NCBI GenBank assembly: GCA_037176905.1
Contig: JBBBWG010007014.1
Span: forward strand, 1-25,773
Direction: 5' to 3'
Source of the DNA: Azolla pinnata
Lineage: Eukaryota > Streptophyta > Polypodiopsida > Salviniales > Salviniaceae
Length of the DNA: 25,773 bases
The notes beneath the pieces were generated by a model. It was not told the DNA's origin and did not search any database. It was given only the letters and a program-made list of their open reading frames with translations. The number at the start of each line of letters is the position of its first letter. Positions within the stretch are counted from its first letter, which is position 1. Below are positions 1-11,300 of the stretch, piece by piece. Made by a program: the position numbers and the translations under genes.

Positions 1-800
1 TCCATCCAATCCATGCATGATGCATACACACATGGCCTCCATCCATCCATCCATCCATCCAATCCATGCATGATGCATACACGCATGGTCTCCATACATC
101 CATACATCCATCCAATCCATGCATGATGCACACACGCATCCATCTATCCAATCCATGCATGATGCATACACAGACAGCCTCCATCCATACATCCATCCAT
201 CCGGTCCATGAATGATGCATGCACACACGGCCTCCACCCATCCATCATCCATCCGTCCATCTATCCAATCCAGGCATGATGCATACACATATGGCCTCCA
301 TCCATCCATCCATCATCCATCCGTCCATCTATCCAATCCAGGCATGATGCATACACACATGGCCTCCATCCATCCATCCATCCAATCCATGCATGCATGA
401 TGCATGCACGCATGGCCTCCATCCATCCATCCATCCAATCCATGCATGATGCATGCACACATGGCCCCCATCCATCCATCCATCCAATCCATGCATGGTG
501 CATGCACGCATGGCCTCCATCCAATCCATGCATGATGCATACGCACATGGCCTCCATCCATCCATCCAATCCATGCATGATGCGTACACACATGGCCCCC
601 ATCCATCCATCCATCTATCCATCCATCCATGCAATGCATCCATTCATGCATATCCATCCATCCAATCCATGCATGATGCGTACACGCATGGCTCCATCCA
701 TCCATCCATCCATTCCATCCATCCATTCCATCCATCCATTCCATCCATCCATGCATGCATCCCACGCATGCATCCATGCATGCACATCCATGCACGCATG
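1..800. repeat. CCAT/TGCATG minisatellite
   Basis: Degenerate tandem array. Each unit combines a run of CCAT tetramers with a core resembling AATCCATGCATGATGCATAC followed by a CACATGGCCTCCAT-like segment. The core recurs near positions 9, 60, 115, 150, 202, 267, 336, 384, 437, 487, 527, 568 and 662, so unit length varies from about 30 to 70 bases. From about 690 it collapses into plain CCAT runs. Long open frames on both strands come from the repeat itself and show no protein-like character. The left edge lies outside the window. Confidence 0.95.
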
Positions 801-929
801 TGGAACCACATCCAGAACAAAACAGCACACGTTCCTCTCTTTTAAATTTTTGTCTGATGTTTTTTTTTGTGTGTTTTAGTTGAGAAATTGCTCAGTCAAA
901 AAGTCAACGCTTGTGTGCGGAGGATCCAC

Positions 930-1251
930 CACAGCCATCATCATCATCATCATCATCATAACCATCATCATCATCATAACCAGCATCATCATCATAATCA
1001 CACCATCATCATAATCACAGCATCACCACCATTACCATCATCACTATATCCATCACCATCATCATCATACCATCATCACCATGTCGACAACATCATCATC
1101 ATCAGCATCATCATCATCACTATCATCATCATCATCACCATCACCACCATCACATCGTCATCATCATCATCATCATCAGCACCGTCATCATCATCACCAC
1201 CGTCACCATCATCATCACCGTCACCATCATCATCATCATCATCGTCATCAT

Positions 1252-1290
<39 letters not shown>
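930..1290. repeat. CAT/CAC trinucleotide microsatellite ending in (CAG)n
   Basis: About 360 bases of mostly CAT triplets with interspersed CAC, AAC and CGT, closing with about seven CAG triplets at 1270-1290. Depending on frame it would read as poly-His, poly-Ser or poly-Ile, so open frames here are not evidence of a gene. It ends next to CTTGCAG/GTACTT at 1297/1298, which resembles a 5' splice site, so part of it could be transcribed as a leader of the downstream myosin gene. Confidence 0.95.
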
Positions 1291-1291
<1 letters not shown>

Positions 1292-1313
1292 TTGCAGGTA
1301 CTTCCTCCTTTCA

Positions 1314-1322
1314 AAACCCTAA
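1314..1322 (+). promoter_or_regulatory. Telobox (AAACCCTAA)
   Basis: AAACCCTAA matches the plant telobox, a short promoter element usually found close to transcription starts of growth-related genes and bound by telomere-repeat-binding factors. It lies about 460 bases upstream of the first myosin-coding exon and just before a telomere-like run. The motif is seen; its regulatory role here is inference. Confidence 0.45.
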
Positions 1323-1343
1323 TCTCTGAAGCATTCCCGCTTG

Positions 1344-1385
1344 CCCTAACCCTAACCCTAACCCTAACCCTAACCCTAGCCCTGA
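1344..1385. repeat. Telomere-like CCCTAA tandem run
   Basis: Five perfect CCCTAA hexamers (1344-1373) followed by two degenerate copies, CCCTAG and CCCTGA. The six-base period equals TTAGGG, whereas most land plants use the seven-base TTTAGGG. At 42 bases and well inside the window, it is an interstitial microsatellite and not a chromosome end. Confidence 0.9.
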
Positions 1386-1622
1386 CCCGGTCTGCATTTT
1401 CGTTTTGTCCTTTTCTTTCTCGTCCTCTCCTGCGATCGATGCCGCTCCAATCCGCACTCCTTGCCTGAAGAATCCATGTCCGTTTGCGAAAGTACGATGC
1501 ATCAACGATCCTAACCCCATCTAGCTTCATGGTATCATCGTCATCATCATCATCATCAGCAGCATCAGAATCAGCATCGGCATCAGCAGCAGCAGCAGCA
1601 GCGCCGTCGTCGTCATTATCGG

Positions 1623-1679
1623 TTTCCTTGCTCGAATCCGATTTCCTTGCTTGACTCCGATTTCCTTGCTTGAATCCGA
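1623..1679. repeat. 19-base direct repeat, three copies
   Basis: Three abutting copies of TTTCCTTGCTCGAATCCGA (1623-1641, 1642-1660, 1661-1679), differing at one to three positions. It sits between a CAT/CAG-rich stretch (about 1535-1605) and the first myosin-coding exon, in probable leader or intron. Confidence 0.9.
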
Positions 1680-1779
1680 TCCGTCGTCAGACCGGAGAAG
1701 TTCCACCGATCATTCGCCGCCTCCTCTTCCTCAGCGGCCTGCTTCCACGGCTCGAGCACCTTCTCCCCGCTCGGTGTAG

Positions 1780-2268
1780 ATCCTTTGTAAGCCGCTTCAC
1801 GATCTAGGGAATGTGAAAACTGTAAGTGGTTCGAATACCAATCCTCACACTCAGAAAGCGTTGGATCGTGATGACAATGCTGCCAGTCTTGAGCATGACC
1901 GACTTAGCTTGCTTCCAGATGGTTTGATTCAATCAGAGATTACTTCTAACGATCTCATTCCAAGGCCACATTCAGACGAAGTCTATAGTAATTCGCAGCC
2001 CTCTAGCACAGCGCCATTAATTCTGAACCCATTTGATGCCAATGATTCTAAATTCTTAGAAGAAACAAGGCCAGATCTTCACCATCAAAGGAGTGATTTT
2101 GAGTGCGCTGATCTTGAGAAAGATAATTTCTATCCTAATTTCAAGCCGGGCATGGATCAGAGGACCCACGAATTTGGTTCAGAACTGCAGTCTGATAAAC
2201 TTGCGACTGATGAAATCGGAGATGAAAAGGGAGATGAATCTGAAGATGAAAATGAAGATGAAATTGAA

Positions 2269-2300
<32 letters not shown>

Positions 2301-5300
2301 TGAATTTTCTAAGATAGATTCGGCACCATTGGGTCAAAAAGAGAAGCTTTTACACAATGCTGACAGCTTGGCCTCTGATAAGACGGGTGCAGAGGCACCT
2401 TTGGATCATCGTAAAGGCAATGCAGCTAGGTCCTCGATGATGTTAAGTAAACCAAAGCATGAAAGGATCGGCATAAGACGGTGGAGAGATGCATTATCTG
2501 GCTTGAGAAAGGTAACTGATGATGATGAATTAAACCAAACCTCTCATTGTTATTACCTTTGCACGACATATCAATCTTTCTATCTCTGTTACCATGCATG
2601 GCATGTGAAACTAGAAGCCCAAGGCAAGTACTTTTATGTGATGCCCTTTCATATGACGCTTTCCATGTGAAATTGCCATGCATGGCATGTGAAACCTCAA
2701 ACCAGAGGCAAGGTTTTTCACATGGTTTGACATTTCGATGATTACATCCTCAATCTTTTCTACTTACTCTGAAGTATTACTACATAATTGATGTCTGATG
2801 CGTCTATGGTTTTTGAAGTGTTGTGTGCAATTCTTGAAATTTTTGTGTTAATAATATAATCATGTTTCAATAGATTTTGAAAATAAATCTAACTCGAAGA
2901 TCTCATGATGTGGTTCATTGCTGTAATTGTATTTGTTGCTAGTGCTAGTAATATGCAGCAACTAGACTATTTCGCTCTCATAGAGGTGCATATTACTTAC
3001 ACTTTCAAAATATGGCCATTTGCCAGAGATCATTGTCTATCTGGAATAAGAGAGTGCCATATCCTTCAAAATTACATCAGAAAAGACCATATCAGAGCAA
3101 CAACAAAAGGCAAAACATTAAATCATGGCATCTTTGATAGAGTTCTTATAGGAGTTTGGTACCTCTAGCTATATATTACCGTCCCTTTCGAAATATGATA
3201 TGAGTGGAATTGGTTAGTACGCTGTTAAATTCACTGATATGGACGATGATTCTTTCTTTTTTCTTACTCAGAATGCTCGTGTATGGATCTTAAATGCCGA
3301 AAACGAGTGGATTCTGGGTTCTGTTGAAATGGAAAATAATGAAAAATCCATTGTCAGCACTGCAGATGTTAAGGTACACCAAAGAAGTTAATAAATGGAT
3401 CCCATATTCAATTAAATTCATTCAAGGATATGGTCTGATATGGATGGTCTATGCTGTGTTATATGCAGGAACAATCAAAAACTCATCCTAGGTTTATCAC
3501 ATTACCATCCTCTAAGGTGAGACCAGCCAATCCTGTCATTCTTGAAGGAGTAGATGATCTCATACAGCTCAGCTATTTGAATGAGCCTTCAGTTCTGCAC
3601 AATCTTCGGCATCGTTACGTTAGAAACAAAATCTATGTAAGAATCAGTTGGTGTAATGTGATAGTGTATTTACTAAAGAGTATCTGACTTTCAAATGCAC
3701 TCCTTCAATCTAGACAAGAGCTGGACCAGTTCTCATTGCAATCAATCCATTCAAAAAAGTCCCACTTTATTCAAAGGAGTTGCTCCAGGTCTATACAAGC
3801 AACAAAACGGATGTCCTTGATCCACATGTGTATATGATAGCGGAAAATGCATATCGTGCACTGATAAAAGGTTGGCATTGTAATAAAAAATGTATTAATA
3901 TCTATCTTTTAACTGGCCAAAATGTTGTTTAGATTTGCGTTCAACTTTCAGATGAATTGCCCTAACAGACTGTGTAATATTTCTAACAGATGGAACCAAT
4001 CAGTCGATTATTATCAGGTTTGTGAAATACAAATTTAAATGAAGTAAGCTTGATTACTGTTTCTTATAGGCTCCCTTGTTAGTGGTGAGAGTGGTGCAGG
4101 TAAGACAGAGACCGCCAAATTCGCCATGCAGTACTTAACAGCAGTTGGTGGAGGTGGTGCCATTGAAAATGAGATTCTGCAGACGAATCCTATATTGGAG
4201 GCATTTGGGAATGCTAAAACCTCGAGAAACAACAATTCCAGCAGATTTGTGAGTGGAGTTTTATGATTTTCTAGTTTATTTTTCAACTAAGAGATCAATA
4301 ATCTACTGGCCTTCTCTGGTTTTATATGGAAACTAAATTAAAGGCATGTTGTACTAGATGTCATAGTATGCCCTGTGAAGAGTGGAATAGGTTCATAATG
4401 CAAAAAAATATGCTCTGTTTTGCATATTCCAGCCTTTCTTATTCAGGAGCCAAATAAAAACACTTTATAATGCTGGAAAACTAACAAAGGAAAATGGTTA
4501 AATATCCAGGGAAAGCTTACAGAGATATGTTTTGACTCAGGGAGAATATTGGGAGCAAAAATTCTAACATGTAAGAGGGCCTCTTATCTATTCCAGATTC
4601 TGGTAGCTTATTTGTTGCTCCATATTGTATGAAAATATGTGGTTTGATCAATGCGTCTCTATGTATGTAACATATTTGAGATATTGAATCCCTTTCAAAA
4701 CAATTCCTATGTTCTCTTTCCATGTGTTGCACTACCTCTCTTTCCTGGGATGGATCCAAACTTCTGTATCAAAGATCTACTCGAGAAGGTAATGTGCAGA
4801 TTGTTCTTTCTTTCATGGAATTAAAGCTGACATTTGTTTTGAGAAAAATAGAAAAGCTGAATATTATTTGTTCTTTTTATGTATCAAATCAGTCACGAGT
4901 TGTGCAGCAGGCGAAGGGTGAAAGATCATATCACATCTTTTACCAGCTATGTGCTGGTGCAGATGATGCGCTAAGGGGTACTGTTTCTATAATAGTAGCT
5001 GTAATGGGCGTATGAATGCATGCATATTATAACTACTATCATCTATTTCGAAACTGTACTTAAAATCTCTTTCTACTGTTTCTGTAGAGCGCCTTAATCT
5101 GATGCCAGCAAAAGATTACCACTACTTGAATCAAAGCGGCTGTATGGAGATAGAAAATGTTGATGATGCTGCTCAGTTTCAAGTCCTGAAGGTAAACTTG
5201 AAATGATGCATTTTGTTTTCCCGTTCAAATGGCTGGGACCACCCTTCTAAAGCCACACATTAATCAGTTTGACATCTTAACCTATACTTCAGGTCTTTAA

Positions 5301-8300
5301 AAATTGTCTTAACAAAATTGAAGTGGGAGAATCCTTTCTCACATGTGATGACTGTCCTCTCCATGCTTTCTATGCCTTTCTCTTATACACCACGGAAAGA
5401 AAATTGAAAAAATCTAGTGTGTTTCAGGATGCAATGGACATAGTGAAAATAAGCAAACAAGATCAGGAAAACGTCTTCACTATGGTTGCTGCGGTTTTAT
5501 GGCTTGGAAACATAACATTTTTGGAAACCGATCACGAGAATTATGTGTCTGTGACTGATGATCAAGGTAAGCTGGCAATTTTGAATCTTATTTTGCAAAG
5601 AAAATGTATTCCTTGAAAAAGTAAGTATATAAGAAAGATAAAAGAGTAATGCAATGATCTGCTTGGCAGTATTGGTAAATTTTTATGTTTTGAACAAAGA
5701 AATGACATCAATTACAAAAACTTGTTTGTTGAACATCTGTCGCAAGCCCTTATTCTGAAAACTGTTTACAAGATGGCTTAGATCAAGACCTGTGCCACAC
5801 AAAAAACCTCAATTCGATTTCTTGGATCTCAATGTCCTTGTTGAGATGCTAATGGCAAGTGAGAAAAGAAATGATTCAGTTATCATCCATACTGAATTCT
5901 GAACTATGAGCTTCAGCAATCGGTTTGAAACTGAAGAGATTCTATGCTAGGTTGGACACTTCATATTGAAGCCATGGGTTTTCTGTGAATGCTCGATCGG
6001 AAAAGAAGCAATAGTTCTACTTAGGAGAAATGAGATTTTTTAAGGTTTCCTTGTTTGTGGCTTTGCTTAATGACTTCTCAAGTAACTCTGATTTCTCATA
6101 CTATAATATGCTGGTATCAAGTCATTTATACTCTCCCAACGGAAAAGACAAGCCATCAAAGTGCATCGGGAGCCTGTTATATTTTGATAGTTTTGATTAT
6201 TTGATGTAATCAAAGATGCACCAATGTGCTCACAAAATTCGTGATCGTAAAATCTCTTTATTGTTAAAGGCATTGTATTTCTAAGGTTACAAAGCTGGTT
6301 GTGGATATTGTATTTCCGAAGTTTGTGCAGATTAATTTGGGACAGTCTCATCTGTAATTTGCAATGTTGTCTACCAACATGTTGAGTTTTATCATCAGTC
6401 TGATCACAGTGATAGTAAACTTTTTTGTATATTTTCTGTCCTTTTAATACAAACTGTATCTTGTTGATATATATATATGTATATATCTAGAGAGAGAGAT
6501 AGAGAGTTTTAATTGTGGTTCTCTCGTATCATGCAAACAGCGGTCACAACTTCAGCAAAGCTGTTGAAATGTAACAGAGCAGATCTTATCAATGCTCTGC
6601 AAACTCGAAAGATTCATGCAGGAAATGACATGGTTGTACAATCGTTAACTTATGCTCAGGTAGCTAGATAGGATGCATACTGAATTTGTGACTATATCTA
6701 GAATGAGTGAACGAAAAGCATATTTCCTCAAAAAAGAATTATTGTTGCAGGCAGCTGACTCAAGGGATGCATTAGCGAAAGCTATTTATGATGGGTTATT
6801 TGAGTGGCTGGTTGAACGTATAAATGAATCTTTAGGTTTTGGGGAACTTCACGAAGGCAGATCCATCACCATTTTGGACATCTATGGATTTGAATCCTTT
6901 GAGGTAAGGAAAAAGAAGAGGATCGTTTTGCCCTTTTGAAAAAAGTTATGTCTCTTATTTGAAGCAACGTGCTGTGAAACTCTAGTGAAGTAATCATGGG
7001 AAAAAAAACCATTCTGTTACCGTCTTCTTATCAGACCAACAGTTTCGAGCAGCTGTGCATAAATTATGCGAATGAGAGACTGCAGCAGTACTTTAACCGC
7101 CATCTATTCAAGCTTGAACAAGAGGTTTGCAACTGTTTCCTAGAGTTTTGAGCTTGAGAATCCATTATGGCGAATATCAGAACACATCACAATCAGATTT
7201 CCTGAACTATATCTATCAATCTATCTATTTTTCGTTATATATATCATGGCATCTGATATCCAGACATCACTATTAAGTTCATTCAAAATACTAATCACTG
7301 ATGTTGGGATACCTAGGCAATATATTCTCTGTTAACTTGAATTTTACTGAATGCTTTCTGAAAATCAGGAATATATTTCTGAAGGCATTGACTGGACACA
7401 TATCAAATTTGAAGATAATCAGGAATGCCTTGATCTCATTGAGAAGGTTGGACCCTCATTAACCCAGTCTGAGAGTCATGCCATTACACATCCTACGATG
7501 TCTTTTTCTTCTTTGGCTATGGTCTAAGGATTCATTTACTAACGAAACCACCATTTTGCAGAGGCCGATGGGTTTGATTTGTCTACTGGATGAAGAGTGT
7601 GCATTTCCAAAGGGTACGGATGAGACATTGGTTGAAAAGCTTAAGCATCACTTGGATTTCAGCAGCCGTTTTACAGGAGAAAGAACAAGAGGGTTTCGTA
7701 TCAAGCACTATGCTGGAGAGGTGTTAGACAAACTTCTTTTTTAACAATGAAACATAGGTCCACTGAATCTGACAGTAACTTCTTTCTGAGTGTGAGATAT
7801 ATGATATTTGTCTGTAACTTCTCACTTTGTGGGTGCTAAGAAGACAAATAATGCAATGAAACAGGTTATTTATGATACTCTGGGATTCCTGGAAAAAAAT
7901 AGAGATCTCCTGCATTCAGACTTATTGCAGTTGTTGTATTCGTGTGAGGCATCCATGCTGCAACTATTTGCCACTAAGATTGAACAAGCTGGCCTTCAAA
8001 AGGTAGCTCGCCCACGAAGAAGACCAGCACAGTCTCAGAAACAAACTGTAGCAACAAAATTCAAGGTGTGTTTATATTCCTTTGCCTTATTTTCTCATAA
8101 CCGTGAAAAAGATATGTACAAGTATGTTTGTAATATTTTAATCAATGAAAGAATGGGAATGGGAATAGAAAAGCTGTTTTCTTGACATTTTGAGTTAGCT
8201 GGCTAAAGTGTTCTATGCTTTCACTTATTTGACTGCAAGTACAACCCTTACAACTGTACTTTTGGTATATGGATTTAAAAGGGTGTCAGTAAGCAATTTT

Positions 8301-11300
8301 GAGTTTAGCTGCAATAAAAACTGTAACAGTGTTTCCATTAACATGCGTTCAACCCATTAAAGTTTGTTTTTGTGTGGATATTAACTATTTAAGTCTGACT
8401 GATACAATGTGGGCCTTTGGAAAAACTCTAGAATTGGATATAGATCTTGTGTAGCTTGATCATGAGTTGTTCATACAGCCATCATAAGAAGAAATAACAG
8501 CATCTGTGCAACTAAGGAGGCACGCAAACCTTTATGAACATATGTTGTTGTAAGTGTTGACCAAATTCCTATGAGATGTACGTTTTTGCACAAACATACC
8601 CTTGAAGATGAATGGGGTACCTGTGATACCTCCAATTATGAATTGTCCTCGTAGCACTCATCAGGGTTATGATGATTACGCATTGTTTCTTCAGAACCTC
8701 ACTTTGTTCCTCGGGACTGATGTATATATATGTAGCATATGCAGACACAATCTATTATTTCAAAATATGAATTTATGTCTTGGTGCACTTTCTAGGGCCA
8801 ACTTCAGAAATTGATGCAGTGGTTAGAGAGCACTGAACCGCACTTTGTGCGTTGCATCAAGCCAAACACTTCACAGCAAGCTGGAGTTTATCAGGATGAT
8901 TTAGTCTTACAACAGCTACAATGTTGTGGTGTCCTTGAGATTGTAAGGATTTCGAAGTCTGGCTATCCAACTCGAGTGTCCCATCAAAATTTTGCAGAAA
9001 AGTGGGTTATTCCTCAATCTGTAAAGAATTCATGGCTTTGTTGCAGCCGTTTGAAGGGTTTATAGTTCTTGTGTTTTTTCTGCCTTTCCAGATATGGATT
9101 CTTTCTTCCACGCAATTTTTCTTGTCAAGATGATACACTCAGTACATGTCTTGCAATCTTGAAGCAATTCAGGGTTCCCCTTGATACGTATCAAGTGGGA
9201 TATACAAAGCTATTCTTCAGGGCCGGACAGGTGGATATAGAAACCCTTGATAAATTACGAATAGTGTCTGTCCGATTTGGAGTATGATCGAGATATTCTC
9301 AATGCTGTGTACAGGTTGGAAGATTGGAGGACTACAGGTTACAAACGCTGAAAGGGATTATATGCTTCCAGAAACTGTATAGGGGCTATAAGGCCAGATG
9401 TTATTTCAAGAGACTGAAGAAAGCCACCAGATTCCTCCAGTCTTGTAAGAATGCTGGTTTTTTGGAGATGTTAAAGGACAAGGAACCATAGCTTGACATG
9501 TATATGTGGTGGTCTTGTTCCTGATAAAAAGAATTGTTTGCATGGATATGCAGTGGTTAGGGTAAAGAGGCTTCAACGGCTGTTTAAGGAGGCATTGGTG
9601 CGGCACCGTGCGGCTGTGAGAATACAGAAGTATGCGCGATGCAGAGCTCAAAGGAAAGCATTCCTCGAAATGAAAAGGGCCAGCGTTTTGATACAATCAG
9701 GTACGAAAGACAGATGACGGTGCTAGAGCGAACCTTTGTAATATTCTTTTTGTTATTGTCCACTCTAGAGGCTTGCTTTTTCTTTTCCTTGAATCGCGAG
9801 AGACCAGATCAGATTGTGTAATGCTGATTCCAGTTCTTACTCTTCAAAAGATTACGAGGATGAAACCATTATTAATGTAAATGACAGCTGCTAGGGGCTG
9901 CTTGGCTCGGAGCAGAGCCAGGGCATTGCGTGCACAGCTTGCAGAAGAGGAAATGCGAAGAATGCTCGAGTTGAAGCGCCGCAAAGAAGAAGAAGAAGAA
10001 CTGGAAAAACAAAGGGTTCTTGAATTGGAGTTGAAGCGCTCGAAGGAGGACGAAGTGCAGGAGCCAAAAGCCCTTGAATCTGTTGAACAGGAAGGCGATG
10101 CAAGCGTTCCAGCTGTGGATGATCCGAATGGTCGTACCCTTGCAACGGTGAGTTTTCCAAACTGGAAGGAGATTGTTCATCTCACGCTGGAACGAGTAGA
10201 TTAGATCAGTTTTTAGCATTCTCAAAGAGCCCAATTTTGATCCATAGGACCTAAGCCTGATGGATGTCTCCCTCCCTAGGATGCATGCTCATGCCTTGGA
10301 ACAAAAAGTTTCTATTTGAGAGTAACGTGTGCACATAGTATAGTACCCAAGTTACCAGCCTCTCAAATATGACATCGAAATTTCCTTCAAGTTGCTGAGC
10401 TTATAGAAAGCAAACTTCCACTGGGCCTTCATTGCGTATTTTCCTTTTTGGCACCATGAGGCAACCTCAATTCCTAACTTATGAGATCGACTAGGAAGTA
10501 CTATTAGGGCTCTATGAGAATTTAGAGGCATATTGGTATAGCTGAATACGATTGAAGGGGATTCTTCTTTTATTATTTTGAATCTGACATTCAAGGTTAA
10601 TGTTTGCAAGGTAATGTTCCAACTTGAACGTTTTTGCATCTCTACTTCAGACTATCCACTAAAGCTTTCCTGATTAACCACAGACTACATAATATCGCTT
10701 GAGAGGTCTAAGAGTTATTCCTCACCCCTACTATCTAACCATTTTCTAATGTCAACCACCCAACTGAATGATATAGTCTTTTGCTCTTCTGAAGTTTTTT
10801 TTTTTTTGTAGCATACATCCAACACTCTAACCGAGATTTGGTAATATCCATGGTTTGGCATATCGTTACACACCGTATACACTTCGTAATACCAACAACT
10901 CTATTGATCAAGTGCCCGTTTTCAATATCGTAAATTTCCATAGGTAATGGCAGATTTGATGCCCAAAATGTCTCCACAAGAACATTTTCTGAATCCTCTC
11001 AATCTCATCCACTGCATTGAGTGGGATAGTGCTACCCTATACTCCTTAACCCCATAGAGCGAGACTCGGGGGCACCAGGGCAGTAAAATAGCAATAGATT
11101 CACCTCCCATCCAGGAGTATATCAGTTTGGTTGCATCCAATCCTCCAAACATGTTAAAAAACATTTATAGCAAAACCTGGAAGCTCTGACTGAAAGCATA
11201 CACTCCATTTGTTTTGGTTTTTGCATAGACTCAAAGACTATGCTCCATTTGGTTTCTGCTCTTTTGCACACGTTGTATGGGGGTTATCCCTTATATGTTA

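Noticed and set aside
1-800. CRISPR array
   Set aside because: Unit length and spacing vary, the intervening sequence is itself repetitive, and the genomic setting is eukaryotic.
212-879. Long open frames on both strands over the CCAT/TGCATG array
   Set aside because: They are produced by the repeat, whose units lack stop codons in several frames at once. They contain only repetitive His/Pro/Ser or Met/Asp/Trp-rich text and no domain.
867-1322. His- and Ser-rich 151-codon frame
   Set aside because: A translation of the CAT/CAC microsatellite; the adjacent frame is equally open. At most it is part of a myosin leader.
1344-1385. Chromosome end
   Set aside because: Only five perfect hexamers, flanked on both sides by ordinary sequence and close to a gene.
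1528-1655. ATG with a Ser/Ala-rich 42-codon frame, considered as the myosin N-terminus
   Set aside because: It ends in TGA before the myosin frame opens, and no convincing donor joins it in phase. It may be an upstream frame or lie in an intron.
9231-9286. Read-through ending of the myosin after exon 19 ([11 protein letters not shown]... then stop)
   Set aside because: The donor at 9231 and acceptor at 9314 restore the conserved [10 protein letters not shown] converter-neck sequence and the IQ motifs that follow.
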